DNA of 64,000 nucleotides from CAVVFX01 sp963747535 (GTDB taxonomy: Bacteria > Acidobacteriota > Terriglobia > Bryobacterales > Bryobacteraceae): positions 186,001 to 250,000 of the forward strand of contig CAVVFX010000017.1 in assembly GCA_963747535.1 (NCBI GenBank). Direction: 5' to 3'. The notes beneath the pieces were generated by a model. The model was not told the DNA's origin. It did no database searches and saw only the letters and a program-made list of their open reading frames with translations. Positions 8,498-17,235 of this stretch are shown here, one piece after another. Position numbers and translations under genes: made by a program. Numbering within the stretch: position 1 is the first letter of the stretch; every line of letters starts with the position of its first letter.

Positions 8498-8568
8498 AGT
8501 GGTGTTGGCCGCGTAAGACAAAAGGGACTCAAACCAACCCACTCGCGAGAGTGGGTTTTTTATTTTTC
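8450..8568 (+). promoter_or_regulatory. Transcription attenuator of aroF (pause hairpin, antiterminator, terminator)
   Basis: Segment 1 (GCCAACAC, 8450-8457) pairs perfectly with GTGTTGGC (8502-8509). An inner stem GTTCTGG/CCAGAAC (8458-8464 and 8486-8492) strengthens this. The arm 8497-8508 (GAGTGGTGTTGG) can instead pair with CCAACCCACTC (8534-8544) as antiterminator, with one bulged base. The same 8536-8544 bases otherwise form the terminator stem. A ribosome stalled on the aromatic codons (8459-8482) covers segment 1 and frees the antiterminator. A ribosome at the stop codon masks 8497-8508 and lets the terminator form. Confidence 0.85.
8536..8567 (+). terminator. Intrinsic terminator of the aroF attenuator
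   Basis: A perfect 9-bp stem AACCCACTC-GCGA-GAGTGGGTT is followed by TTTTATTTTT. It lies directly before the aroF ribosome site (CAGGAG), so it can only make sense as a conditional terminator. Confidence 0.9.
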
Positions 8569-8582
8569 AGGAGACGAAGAAC

Positions 8583-9620
8583 ATGATTATTTCGATGCGG
8601 CCACATGCCACGAAAGCGGAGATCGACCACGTCTGCGAACGCATCCAGGAATTTGGCTATAAGGTTCACTCCATTGTGGGCGAACAACGGGTGGTGATCG
8701 GCGTGGTCGGGGTCGGCGACGTCACGGCCTGCCTTGAATCGCTGGAAGCAACGCCGGGTGTGGAAAGCGCGGTGCGCATTTCGGCGGCCTACAAATTTGT
8801 CAGTAAAGAGTTCAAGAAGGAGCGGACCGTGATACGGGTGCATGGCGTCGATATCGGGGGCGATGAGTTCGTGATGATGGCCGGCCCTTGTTCGGTGGAA
8901 TCCGAGAAGCAGATCATGGAGACAGCCGAGGCCGTGGCGGCCAATGGCGGCAAGGTGCTGCGGGGAGGCGCGTTCAAACCGCGCACGTCGCCTTACGATT
9001 TCCAGGGTCTCGAAGAGGAAGGCTTGAAACTGCTGGCCAAAGCGCGGGAAGCCACGGGTCTGGCGATCGTCACCGAAGTGATGAGCGACCGCGACGTGGA
9101 CCTGGTGGCCCATTACGCGGACATCATGCAGGTGGGCGCGCGCAACATGCAGAACTTCTCGCTGCTGAAGACGCTGGGACGCTGCGGAAGACCGGTGATG
9201 CTGAAGCGCGGGATGAGCTCGACGATCAAGGAACTGCTGATGTCCGCGGAGTATGTGACGGCGCACGGCAATTCCAACGTGATGTTCTGCGAGCGCGGCA
9301 TTCGCACGTTCGAGACGGCGACGCGGAACACCTGCGATATCTCCGCGATTCCGGTTTTGAATGAATTGACGCATCTCCCGGTAATTCTCGATCCGAGTCA
9401 TGCGACAGGTAAGCGCAGCCTGGTTCCGGCTCTGGCGCGCGCGGGTGTAGCAATCGGCGCCGATGGACTGATTATCGAGATTCACCCGTGTCCCGAAAAG
9501 GCGGTCAGTGACGGCGCACAATCGTTGACGCTCCCCGGGTTCCGGGACATGATGCGGGAACTGAAGCCTTACATCGCGTTGTGGAAAGAAGCGCGGGATC
9601 GCGAAGCGGTCGCGGTGTAA
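8583..9620 (+). CDS. aroF: 3-deoxy-7-phosphoheptulonate (DAHP) synthase, type I-beta with N-terminal regulatory domain
   Basis: 345 residues. It condenses phosphoenolpyruvate and erythrose 4-phosphate in the first step of the shikimate pathway. Residues 1-70 form the ferredoxin-like regulatory domain typical of Thermotoga-type enzymes, which binds Phe/Tyr. The barrel follows: FVMMAGPCSVES, RGGAFKPRTSPYDFQG, DIMQVGARNMQNFSLL, PVMLKRGMSS, EFC-type segment MFCERGIRTFE, VILDPSHATGKR and IIEIHPCPEKA. Cys in AGPCS and the late His/Glu/Asp are the metal ligands. The ATG at 8583 follows CAGGAG by about ten bases. Expression is predicted to be controlled by the upstream attenuator, giving both transcriptional and allosteric feedback. 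Confidence 0.95.
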   Translation: MIISMRPHATKAEIDHVCERIQEFGYKVHSIVGEQRVVIGVVGVGDVTACLESLEATPGVESAVRISAAYKFVSKEFKKERTVIRVHGVDIGGDEFVMMAGPCSVESEKQIMETAEAVAANGGKVLRGGAFKPRTSPYDFQGLEEEGLKLLAKAREATGLAIVTEVMSDRDVDLVAHYADIMQVGARNMQNFSLLKTLGRCGRPVMLKRGMSSTIKELLMSAEYVTAHGNSNVMFCERGIRTFETATRNTCDISAIPVLNELTHLPVILDPSHATGKRSLVPALARAGVAIGADGLIIEIHPCPEKAVSDGAQSLTLPGFRDMMRELKPYIALWKEARDREAVAV

Positions 9621-9704
9621 AGGCGGTGGACTCGCGCTCCGGTGTCGAAAAAGCGCGGCAAGCGTAGCGTGTCCCCTGCACCGGATGGTCTAACATTGTT
9701 TTGA

Positions 9705-12254
9705 ATGCGCAGTTTCGCCAGCAAACTACCTACCTTCGTATTAATTGCCCTTGTAAGTGCCGGACTGATTCACACGACTTCCGGACAAGTTGACTTATCG
9801 GGCGCAGACGAAATCAAGTTAGCTCTCGATAAACTCAACGTGTTGGGCAGCGTCATGATGATTGCGGCTCATCCCGATGACGAGAACACGGCTGTCCTCG
9901 CATACTACGCCCGTGGCCGTAAGGTGGAAACCGCGTACTTGTCCGCGACCCGCGGGGAGGGTGGACAGAATCTATTGGGTAGCGAACAGGGCGACCTGCT
10001 CGGCCTGATCCGGACTCAGGAACTACTGGCCGCGCGGCGCATCGACGGTGCGCAGCAGTTCTTCACTCGCGCCATCGATTTCGGCTTCACCAAGACGGTG
10101 GCCGAAACCCTGGAGAAATGGGGACACGACGCTCTCCTATCCGACATGGTCTGGGTGATTCGTGAATACCAGCCGGACGTGATCATTCTGCGTTTCTCCG
10201 GCACGCCGAAGGACGGGCATGGACAGCATCAAGTGTCGGCGATCGTGGGGAAAGAGGCCTTTTCAGTGGCTGCCGATCCCCGGCGTTTTCCGGAGCAACT
10301 GAAGTGGGTCCAGCCGTGGCAGGCCAAATGTCTGCTGTGGAATACCTTCGCTTTTACCCAGGAGCAGCAGAAGGAAGCCGCGAGAATGCCGGGGCGCCTG
10401 AAAATCGATACGGGGGATTTCGACCCCTTGTTGGGTAAGTCTTACGCAGAAATCGCGGGAATCAGCCGCAGCGAACACAAGACCCAGGGAATGGGTGCGC
10501 AGCAGAGGCGTGGAACTGCCCCCGATTACTTCGTTACCATAGCCGGCGATAAACCAACGAAGGATATTTTCGACGGCATCGACATTACCTGGAACCGCAT
10601 ACCCGGCGGCGCCGCCATCGGGCAGCAGCTTGCGGAAGCCGCCGCGCAATTTGAGATGGAGCATCCGGAGAAGACGGTAGCCCGGCTGCTGGCAGTGCGT
10701 CCGGCCATCGCCAAACTGGCGGCCGGCGGCAATATATGGGGCGTACGCAAACTGCGGGAACTGGATGAAGCAGCCGCACTCTGCGCAGGAGTGTGGGTGG
10801 ATGCGGTGGCGTCGCAGGCGGTCGAGACTCCGGGTGCGCGGTGGAAGGTCACACTCACCGCGCTCGACCGATCGAAAGTGGCGATAGGCCAGGTGAGCGT
10901 AGCGGTCGACGGATTGGGGCAACACGCTAGCGGGACCGTCGCGGCGTCGCTCGCTTTCAACGAGCCGGCCAGCAAAGAAGTTGAAATCGCCATTCCCGCT
11001 GACGCGCCGTATTCGCAACCGTTCTGGCTGGTCCATAAACACAAGGGTGATAGCTATGTCATTGACGACCAGCGTCTGATTGGACGTCCCGATCCGATTC
11101 CGGTGCTGCAGGCAACCTTTAAGATTAACGTCAATGGTCAGGAACTGACGATGGTGAAGCCGGTGCGCTATCGCTATGTCGATCGTGTAGAAGGTGAGAA
11201 GACGCAGCCTATCGTGGTAGCTCCCGCGGTAGCGGTGAACGTGATCGAGCCGGCCATTGTCTTTCCCAATCAGGCGTCCAGGAAGGTTGCGGTGAGGCTG
11301 CGATCGGAGGCCGGCGCCAAAACGGGGACCGTAAGCGGCACTCTCCGGTTAAAGCTGGACACTCCCGGCGGATGGAAGATCGAGCCCGCGTCCACCACGT
11401 TTCAACTGGCTGCAACCGGTGAGGAGCAGCAGTTCTCCTTCACCATCACTCCGCCGGCTGACGCGCGACCGGCCCGCTTCACGGCTGTCGCGAATGTCGG
11501 CGGGAAGGATCTGGAATCCGGAGTCCATGTCATCTCCTATTCCCACATACCGCTCCAGACCGTTTTCCCGAGGTCCGACGGGAAACTGGCGCCGGCCCCG
11601 CTCACGGTGTTAGCCAAACGGGTCGGCTACATTACAGGCGCCGGCGACGAGGTTCCGGCCGCGATTCGTCAGATCGGTTGCGAGGTGACTCTTCTGAGCG
11701 ATTCCGATCTGGCCGGCGGGGATCTCTCTGCGTACGACGCGATCGTGGTGGGAGTTCGAGCCTACAACGTACGCGATTCGCTGCGTGCGAACCAGCACCG
11801 CCTTATGAAGTATGTTGAGCAGGGCGGGACGATGATCGTGCAGTACAACGTGGTGGATCGGCGTACGACCGCACTGGAGAACCTCGGCCCGTATCCGTTC
11901 ACGGTGACGATGGACCGGGTGACGGTGGAAGATTCGCCCGTGAGCTTCGTCATGGCAAACTCGCCGCTACTCAATCAGCCGAATAAGATTACGGAGGCGG
12001 ATTTTGCGGGTTGGGTCCAGGAGCGCGGGTCGTATTTCGCGTCCAAATGGGATCCGCGCTATCAGACGGTTATCGAGTCACACGATCCCGGTGAGAAGCC
12101 CATGCCTGGAGGTATGCTCATGACGCGGTACGGCAAAGGCGTATATATTTTCACCGGCTACTCGTGGTTTCGTCAGTTACCGGCCGGGGTTCCGGGCGCA
12201 TATCGAATCTTTGCAAATTTGCTCAGCGCCGGGAAGGTGCTGCAAGGTCATTGA
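9705..12254 (+). CDS. Secreted PIG-L (LmbE) family deacetylase with C-terminal accessory domains
   Basis: 849 residues with a signal peptide (about 1-27). The N-terminal PIG-L/LmbE deacetylase domain (about 44-290) has MMIAAHPDDENTAVLAYYA, whose His-Pro-Asp-Asp holds zinc, plus TRGEGGQNLLG and a later KDGHGQHQVSA His motif. Family members remove acetyl groups from GlcNAc-containing substrates. The rest (about 370-640) looks like beta-sandwich modules. The last 220 residues (PAAIRQIGCEVTLLSDSDL, GGTMIVQYNVVDRR) resemble a glutamine-amidotransferase-like fold. This architecture is common in Acidobacteria and Bacteroidetes, but the substrate is unknown. No ribosome site is visible; TAACAT lies 8 bases before the ATG. 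Confidence 0.87.
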   Translation: MRSFASKLPTFVLIALVSAGLIHTTSGQVDLSGADEIKLALDKLNVLGSVMMIAAHPDDENTAVLAYYARGRKVETAYLSATRGEGGQNLLGSEQGDLLGLIRTQELLAARRIDGAQQFFTRAIDFGFTKTVAETLEKWGHDALLSDMVWVIREYQPDVIILRFSGTPKDGHGQHQVSAIVGKEAFSVAADPRRFPEQLKWVQPWQAKCLLWNTFAFTQEQQKEAARMPGRLKIDTGDFDPLLGKSYAEIAGISRSEHKTQGMGAQQRRGTAPDYFVTIAGDKPTKDIFDGIDITWNRIPGGAAIGQQLAEAAAQFEMEHPEKTVARLLAVRPAIAKLAAGGNIWGVRKLRELDEAAALCAGVWVDAVASQAVETPGARWKVTLTALDRSKVAIGQVSVAVDGLGQHASGTVAASLAFNEPASKEVEIAIPADAPYSQPFWLVHKHKGDSYVIDDQRLIGRPDPIPVLQATFKINVNGQELTMVKPVRYRYVDRVEGEKTQPIVVAPAVAVNVIEPAIVFPNQASRKVAVRLRSEAGAKTGTVSGTLRLKLDTPGGWKIEPASTTFQLAATGEEQQFSFTITPPADARPARFTAVANVGGKDLESGVHVISYSHIPLQTVFPRSDGKLAPAPLTVLAKRVGYITGAGDEVPAAIRQIGCEVTLLSDSDLAGGDLSAYDAIVVGVRAYNVRDSLRANQHRLMKYVEQGGTMIVQYNVVDRRTTALENLGPYPFTVTMDRVTVEDSPVSFVMANSPLLNQPNKITEADFAGWVQERGSYFASKWDPRYQTVIESHDPGEKPMPGGMLMTRYGKGVYIFTGYSWFRQLPAGVPGAYRIFANLLSAGKVLQGH

Positions 12255-12324
12255 GCGACGGGAGCTGCGGAAGAAGACGCACGAGGGCGTCCGTCGCGGT
12301 CCAGGGGACCGCCCCACATTGACC

Positions 12325-12342
12325 GATTTTCGGGAGAAAATC
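12325..12342. repeat. Hairpin GATTTTC-GGGA-GAAAATC
   Basis: Perfect 7-bp stem in the gap after the PIG-L gene. There is no T-run. It may be a weak terminator for the upstream gene or an upstream element of the next one. Confidence 0.35.
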
Positions 12343-12394
12343 AGAAGCTGGAAATTAGCTCTATGCCCCCTGTCTGCATTACAATAAAGCTTTT

Positions 12395-12709
12395 ATGGCC
12401 ACGTTTCGAATCTACCGGATGCGTCCTCACGTGAAACAGAGTTTTCGCTGGGCGCCTCATGTAACAGGGCTGGCTACCGTGAAGCAACGCGACTACCTGC
12501 CGGACACGGAAATCGAGGCGCCCAACGAATATGCGCTTTGGGCGGAGCTGAAGAGTTCTGAAAAACCGCTCGAAATCGGGGACCTGGTAGAGGCGGGTAA
12601 TGCCCTGAAAATTTGCAAATTTGTCGGTTTCGAGGCCGCCAAGTGGGCGGAAACCGAAGCGGTACCGGCGGCGTCGTGCCAAACAGCCGGTGTCACCGAG
12701 AGTCACTGA
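12395..12709 (+). CDS. Small unknown protein, 104 residues
   Basis: Family not recognised. No membrane segment or signal peptide. The sequence opens ATFRIYRMRPHVKQSFRWAP and contains VEAGNALKICKFVGFEAAKW. The N-terminal half is rich in Arg, His and aromatic residues. A -10-like TACAAT (12380-12385) ends nine bases before the ATG and no ribosome site is present, so translation may be leaderless. The next gene follows 38 bases after the stop and may be co-transcribed. Confidence 0.62.
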   Translation: MATFRIYRMRPHVKQSFRWAPHVTGLATVKQRDYLPDTEIEAPNEYALWAELKSSEKPLEIGDLVEAGNALKICKFVGFEAAKWAETEAVPAASCQTAGVTESH

Positions 12710-12747
12710 GCAGGACGGCTGCCCGTTCCAGGAGGCGAGGGGAGACC

Positions 12748-13077
12748 ATGCGCGCGCGCTTGGGCGATATTATCGACGATTATTGCGTGAAATGTAAACG
12801 CATAATGAATCATTCAGTAGTGTCCTGCCTGAATGACGAACCGGCCAAGGTGCGATGCCGCACGTGCCATGGCGACCATGATTACCGTCATGAACAGGCG
12901 CCGCCGACGAAAGCCGACCTGCGTAAGGCCGCACTCTTCAAGGAGGTGCTGGATCGCATGGGTGGTTCGGCAGTCGAAGAAGCTCCGGCTACAATCGAAG
13001 CGGCGGCGGCCGAAACTCCTCCGGAGACCATGGAGCCGGCGCCCCCGAAGACCAAACGCGCCAAAGCGAGGAAGTAG
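12748..13077 (+). CDS. Small zinc-ribbon-like unknown protein, 109 residues
   Basis: The ATG at 12748 follows GGAGGCGAGGGGAG, a strong ribosome site; the longer in-frame extension to 12613 overlaps the previous gene and was rejected. Residues 11-45 contain CVKCKRIMNHSVVSC and VRCRTCHGDHDY, two CxxC pairs that could bind zinc. The C-terminal half is low-complexity Ala/Glu/Pro and ends with a basic tail (KTKRAKARK). Nucleic-acid binding is a guess from the basic tail and zinc ribbon. No named family. Confidence 0.65.
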   Translation: MRARLGDIIDDYCVKCKRIMNHSVVSCLNDEPAKVRCRTCHGDHDYRHEQAPPTKADLRKAALFKEVLDRMGGSAVEEAPATIEAAAAETPPETMEPAPPKTKRAKARK

Positions 13078-13088
13078 TTAGGCGCCGT

Positions 13089-13183
13089 CCGTTAAGCGTT
13101 ATCCGTCATCCGTTTTCCGTTATCCGTAAACCCCATCCGTTCTGGCCGGGTACGGATAACGAATAACGAATAACGGATAACGG
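13089..13183. repeat. Long imperfect inverted repeat built of ATCCGTT units between convergent genes
   Basis: The left arm (13089-13128) repeats CCGTTATCCGT-like units. The right arm (13151-13183) repeats CGGATAACG-like units. The arms pair over about 32 bases with roughly six mismatches around a loop of about 22 bases. Each arm is itself a short tandem repeat. It lies exactly between two convergent genes and probably stops transcription from both sides. Confidence 0.65.
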
Positions 13184-13185
13184 TT

Positions 13186-14301
13186 TTACCCGGCCGCTTC
13201 CGTCAGGACTTCCAACGTCGACCGGGCGGCTTTCTGCCAGTTGAATTCGTGGGCCCTACGGGGTCCAGCTTCGCTTAAAACACTGCGCAGCTCCTCATCA
13301 TCCGTTATACGAAAGAGAGCGTCCGTAATCTCTGCGGTAGAGTTGGGGTCAAACAGGAGGGCCGCGTTCCCAGCAAGCGTTCGCACCGGTTCGATGTCGG
13401 AACACGCGACGGGCAGTCCTGCCGCCAGGCCTTCCAGAAGCGTCATGCCGAATCCCTCGAAGGTGGTCGGATAAACAAAGGAGTCCGCCCCCCCGAAAAG
13501 AGAGAAGAGCTCTTCCCGAGGTATCCAACCGGTACATCTGACTTTTTTACTGAGATCCAACTCAGTGATCAGTTGATCGATTCGCGCGGAGTCAAAGCCT
13601 CGCAGTCCTGCGATCACCAGGTTGACATGAGGGCGCTTCTCCGCGAAATCCGCATACGCCAGCAGCAGTCGGCGGAAGTTCTTGTGAGGATGGAGTGTAG
13701 AAACGGTCAGGATATAGCGCTGTCCCGATTGCCTGGAAGACCTCTCCCGGATTCCGAAGAACTTCGGATCGACTCCATGATGGACGACGCGGACCCGCGA
13801 GCTGTCCACCTTGTAATGCGCGATGAAGTCTTTACGGGTCGCGTGAGAGACCGCGATGACGAGACTGCTGCGATGCGCCGAGGCGTACAGAAACGCTTTC
13901 CAGAACGGCAGATCGAACCAGCGGAAATACTCCGGATGGCGTTTGTGCTGGAGGTCGTGAAACACCGTGACCGTCGGGCAGGGCCCCACCACCGGCGTCG
14001 TGAAACCGGGATTCAACAGGACATCGATGCGGTGCTTGCGGAGTTTGCCGGGCAGTATCAGTTGCTCCCAGGCGAGACGCCACGGGCGGTTCCTCGCGCG
14101 TACACCGGTGTGGATCAGCTCAAATTGCGAAGACTCGAACGCCAGACTGCCTTGCGTCTCAACATTGATGAATATGAGGAATTGGTGGGGAGTGTCGAGG
14201 CGATCCAAGGCTGCCAACAGGGCCCGCAGATAAATCTCGGTGCCGCCGACTCCGCCCGGGATCATGAAGAGCGCGTTTACACCGATGCGAAGTGCACGCA
14301 T
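13186..14301 (-). CDS. Glycosyltransferase family 4 (GT-B)
   Basis: 371 residues from the ATG at 14301, which overlaps the TAA of the upstream gene by one base (TAATG). The N-terminal Rossmann half contains GVNALFMIPGGVGGTEIYLR. The C-terminal half has HHGVDPKFFG, YILTVSTLHPHKNFRRLLLA, the nucleotide-sugar site GADSFVYPTTFEGFGMTLLE and ARDIEPVRT-type DIEPVRTLAG. The EGFGMTLLE glutamate motif is diagnostic of GT4. It transfers a sugar from a nucleotide donor in the cytoplasm, probably in cell-surface glycan assembly. It is the last gene of a five-gene glycosylation operon. Confidence 0.9.
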   Translation of the reverse strand: MRALRIGVNALFMIPGGVGGTEIYLRALLAALDRLDTPHQFLIFINVETQGSLAFESSQFELIHTGVRARNRPWRLAWEQLILPGKLRKHRIDVLLNPGFTTPVVGPCPTVTVFHDLQHKRHPEYFRWFDLPFWKAFLYASAHRSSLVIAVSHATRKDFIAHYKVDSSRVRVVHHGVDPKFFGIRERSSRQSGQRYILTVSTLHPHKNFRRLLLAYADFAEKRPHVNLVIAGLRGFDSARIDQLITELDLSKKVRCTGWIPREELFSLFGGADSFVYPTTFEGFGMTLLEGLAAGLPVACSDIEPVRTLAGNAALLFDPNSTAEITDALFRITDDEELRSVLSEAGPRRAHEFNWQKAARSTLEVLTEAAG

Positions 14302-16094
14302 TAACGGGATCCGGGACAGCGTAAGACAGCCAGGCCTTTGGCCGCCGACGGGTCCTGGGGTTCGAGCGATCGGGCCTTTTGAAACGCTGCACAAGCCTCC
14401 ACATTCCGGTCGATAGCCATCAGAATATCGCCACGGTCGATGTAAATGGGCTCGTACGTTGGGTCGCTTTTTTCGGCTTTGTCGAGCAGTTCCAAAGCTT
14501 GAGGAATATCTCCATCCAGGGCCACTTGCCTGCTCAAAACCTGATAGGTGTAAGCGGCAGGAGTCAATTGGACGGCTTTGCGGCCCATCTCAATGGCGCC
14601 CTTCCGGTTGCCAACTTCACCGAGAGCCCACGCCCAGTTGCTGTAGAAGGTGCCGTCAAAGCCGGATTCGAGACCGTTCGCCCGCTCATACTGCAGTATG
14701 GCGTCGGAGTAGCGGTGAGCGCTGAATTCAGCTGCTGCCAGACCGACATGAACCCGTGACTTATTCGGAGATTTTTCGGCTGTGTCCGACCAAAGCGCGA
14801 GCGAACTGGCCCACACCTGGCTGCGATTCCAGGTCAGCAGGGACGCGACCACCACGATAACGGCCATCACGCCTGCCAACAAACGTTCGTTCCAGCGCAC
14901 CCGCACGAGAATTCCGGCCGTCATCAGCAGCAATCCGATCATCGGCAAGTATACGCGCCGTTCGGCGGCCAGGTCCCTGATGGGCATGATCGAGGAGGTC
15001 GGAAGGAAGAAGATCAGCGTCACGAAAAAGCCGAAGCTGGCGACGGGAAAACGTTTACGCCAGAGGAAAGCGACCACGGCAGCAGCGGCCAGTGCGACCA
15101 TGCCGAAAATTGCCCCGTGTTCGAGCGGAGTGTGGGACAACTCGATCGTGTAATCCGCGTTCTGTGCGGCGGGAAAAAGGAATAATCGCAAGTAAATGAA
15201 GAGAACGCGGCACTCGGTGAACAGATACTGGTACCAGGTGAACTCCTTCATGTGGAAACCGATGGTGGGTTCATGAGCCAGAAGGTTATAGATGAAGGCC
15301 CCTAGCATCGCGCCAAGAACAGCCAGGATCCCGTACAACCTCCAGTTGCGCCGTATGCCCTCGAATGAAAAACCGGGATTCCAGTAATAGTCCGTCAGCA
15401 GCAGCACCAGGGGAAGGACAGCCACATGTTCTTTTCCGGCGACCGCGGCCCCGGAAAGCAGGAGGACCAGCAGGACGGTGCGGATGCCGATCGCGTTATC
15501 CGGGCGGTAGAGAAAGCAGGCCCAGGCAGCAAACGCCAGCGCGACGCTGAGATTCTCCGACCGGCTGGAGATATAAGCCACGGCCTCAGTCTGCAACGGA
15601 TGGAGAAGGAAAACAGCCCCGCAGAATCCGGCAACGAGGGTTCTGCGCCGCAGATCGATCGATGCCATATCGAGGATTTTTCTGATGATCAGGAATACCA
15701 TCAGCGCGGCGATAAAGTGCAGCAGGATGTTGGTCAGGTGATAAGCCAGCGGACGCGTTCCGCCCAACTGGTAATCGACCCAATAACTGAACCCGGTGAA
15801 CGGTCGCGAGCCGGCGATCCAAGCCCTCAGCGGAAGCCTTTCCGGATGCGGCGAGAGGAACTGCATGTGGACGTCATCAAAGACGAACCCGCCTTGGAGA
15901 GCCGGCCAGTAAGCGATCAACACAACCAGCAGTGCGGATCCGATAACCCCGGCCCAGACCCAACCAGGCGGGATTGGCTTCGCGGGTGGCGTAACAGTGA
16001 CCTCGGCGCGCGACTTTCCTTTAGGATGCCGGCCTCTACTATGAGGCCCTTTAGCCGTCTCTTTTTCGCCTCGCCGGTTAGTCTTGACGCTCAT
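14301..16094 (-). CDS. TMTC-like membrane glycosyltransferase with C-terminal TPRs
   Basis: 597 residues. A short basic N-terminus is followed by about ten membrane helices (about 45-400), with YWPALQGGFVFDDVHMQFLS in the first periplasmic loop. The Asp-Asp pair there matches the catalytic loop of PMT/TMTC O-mannosyltransferases (GT-C fold). The C-terminal 170 residues are TPR repeats (SRVHVGLAAAEFSAHRYSDA, YEPIYIDRGDILMAIDRNVE). TMTC-type enzymes take mannose from a polyprenyl-phosphate donor. The gene sits beside a DPM1-like GT2 that could make such a donor. It overlaps the upstream DUF2304 gene by four bases (ATGA). Confidence 0.8.
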   Translation of the reverse strand: MSVKTNRRGEKETAKGPHSRGRHPKGKSRAEVTVTPPAKPIPPGWVWAGVIGSALLVVLIAYWPALQGGFVFDDVHMQFLSPHPERLPLRAWIAGSRPFTGFSYWVDYQLGGTRPLAYHLTNILLHFIAALMVFLIIRKILDMASIDLRRRTLVAGFCGAVFLLHPLQTEAVAYISSRSENLSVALAFAAWACFLYRPDNAIGIRTVLLVLLLSGAAVAGKEHVAVLPLVLLLTDYYWNPGFSFEGIRRNWRLYGILAVLGAMLGAFIYNLLAHEPTIGFHMKEFTWYQYLFTECRVLFIYLRLFLFPAAQNADYTIELSHTPLEHGAIFGMVALAAAAVVAFLWRKRFPVASFGFFVTLIFFLPTSSIMPIRDLAAERRVYLPMIGLLLMTAGILVRVRWNERLLAGVMAVIVVVASLLTWNRSQVWASSLALWSDTAEKSPNKSRVHVGLAAAEFSAHRYSDAILQYERANGLESGFDGTFYSNWAWALGEVGNRKGAIEMGRKAVQLTPAAYTYQVLSRQVALDGDIPQALELLDKAEKSDPTYEPIYIDRGDILMAIDRNVEACAAFQKARSLEPQDPSAAKGLAVLRCPGSR

Positions 16095-16465
16095 TGAGCC
16101 TTGCCCGCAACCGACTCGCCGAGACGCTTTATACGATTCAGGTGGAACTCGAGAATGGCCACGCGCTGGGCGAGAGCGATGTTGTCATCGCGCAGGCGGG
16201 AGATCACCACGCAAGTCCAGAAGAACATAACGAGAAAGATAAAACCGGCAACCATCATCAGTACAGTCGGGGCATCACTCAGTCCGAGCGTGACCGCGAT
16301 CCACGAAAGGACGGTTTGCGACCGCGAAAGTGCAAATAGCGTGACACAGGCAATCAGCCAGGTGACAGAGTACTCTACGCGAATGTGCGCCCTGCGTAAG
16401 GCCGTGAGCACCATCACGATGAGAACTACGCTGATCACGCTGGTCCACCAGAGGAGCCTCTCCAT
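16091..16465 (-). CDS. DUF2304 small membrane protein
   Basis: 124 residues with three hydrophobic helices (about 7-25, 35-52, 66-92) and a charged coiled-coil tail (RLRDDNIALAQRVAILEFHL). This matches DUF2304, a family that commonly neighbours polyprenyl-phosphate glycosyltransferase genes. It starts two bases after the GT2 stop and overlaps the TMTC-like gene by four bases. By context it may anchor the soluble GT2 to the membrane; this is inference. Confidence 0.8.
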   Translation of the reverse strand: MERLLWWTSVISVVLIVMVLTALRRAHIRVEYSVTWLIACVTLFALSRSQTVLSWIAVTLGLSDAPTVLMMVAGFIFLVMFFWTCVVISRLRDDNIALAQRVAILEFHLNRIKRLGESVAGKAQ

Positions 16466-16467
16466 TT

Positions 16468-17205
16468 TTACTTCCTCCTCGTCTGCCGGCCTGCTGTGCG
16501 GCCCTCGTATTTCAATATATTAACGAAAACTCCGAGCAACACGTGCGCGATATAGTACAGAGACTTAAATGCCGTGATGGAAGTGCGGCCTGTCCTCCGT
16601 GGATGCATTCGCACCGGGACCTCTTCAAAACGGAATTTTCTACGCTGCAGAACGACCAGCGCTTCGATTTCCGGGTATTCGAGGGGAAAACTTCCCGCGA
16701 AGACCTGGAGCGCGGACCGGTTCACCCCCACAAAGCCGGAAGTGGGGTCGTTCACCGTGCGCCCTAAAATCGGTCGCAAAACGGCTCGGAAAAACTGGAT
16801 TCCCAGCCGTCGCACAAACCCTGTCCGCCAACCGTTTTCAGAGTTGATCCGGCAGCCGATCACCATCTCGGCCCCTGAGTTTCGCAGCTTCTCGTAGATT
16901 AGCGGAATGTCCTGGGGATCGTGTTGTCCGTCACCATCTACGCGGATTACGTACTGATACCCCAGCGAAAATGCGAGCTTATAGCCAGTCTGGACCGAGC
17001 CTCCCAGTCCCAGGTGGTGAGGCAGGGCAAGCACCTCGACGCCGGTTGTCTGCGCTGCTGCCAACGTTCCATCCAGGGAACAATCGTCCAGCACCAGGAC
17101 GGGAACTCCGGGCATGGCAGCGCGGATTGCCTCGATCACTCCAACGATGGCGGCCTCTTCGTTAAACGCGGGAATGATGATGAGCAGATCCTGGATTGTG
17201 GTCAC
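16468..17205 (-). CDS. Family 2 glycosyltransferase, DPM1-like
   Basis: 245 residues, GTG start at 17205. GT-A motifs in order: IIPAFNEEAAIVGVIEAIRA, VLVLDDCSLDGT, GLGGSVQTGYKLAFSLGYQY, VIRVDGDGQHDP (DxD-type metal site) and NDPTSGFVGVNRSAL. This is the dolichyl/polyprenyl-phosphate mannose (or glucose) synthase pattern. Unlike many relatives it has no C-terminal membrane helices, so a membrane partner such as the adjacent DUF2304 protein would fit. Product inferred: polyprenyl-phosphate-hexose as donor for the TMTC-like protein. Confidence 0.87.
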   Translation of the reverse strand: MTTIQDLLIIIPAFNEEAAIVGVIEAIRAAMPGVPVLVLDDCSLDGTLAAAQTTGVEVLALPHHLGLGGSVQTGYKLAFSLGYQYVIRVDGDGQHDPQDIPLIYEKLRNSGAEMVIGCRINSENGWRTGFVRRLGIQFFRAVLRPILGRTVNDPTSGFVGVNRSALQVFAGSFPLEYPEIEALVVLQRRKFRFEEVPVRMHPRRTGRTSITAFKSLYYIAHVLLGVFVNILKYEGRTAGRQTRRK

Positions 17206-17235
17206 GCCGCTTTGGTCACTCCGATTTGGGTCGAA

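Noticed and set aside
15972..15982. Further GATTGGCTTCG match inside the TMTC-like gene
   Set aside because: Only 11-12 bases match and the following sequence diverges; likely chance in a Pro/Lys-rich N-terminus.
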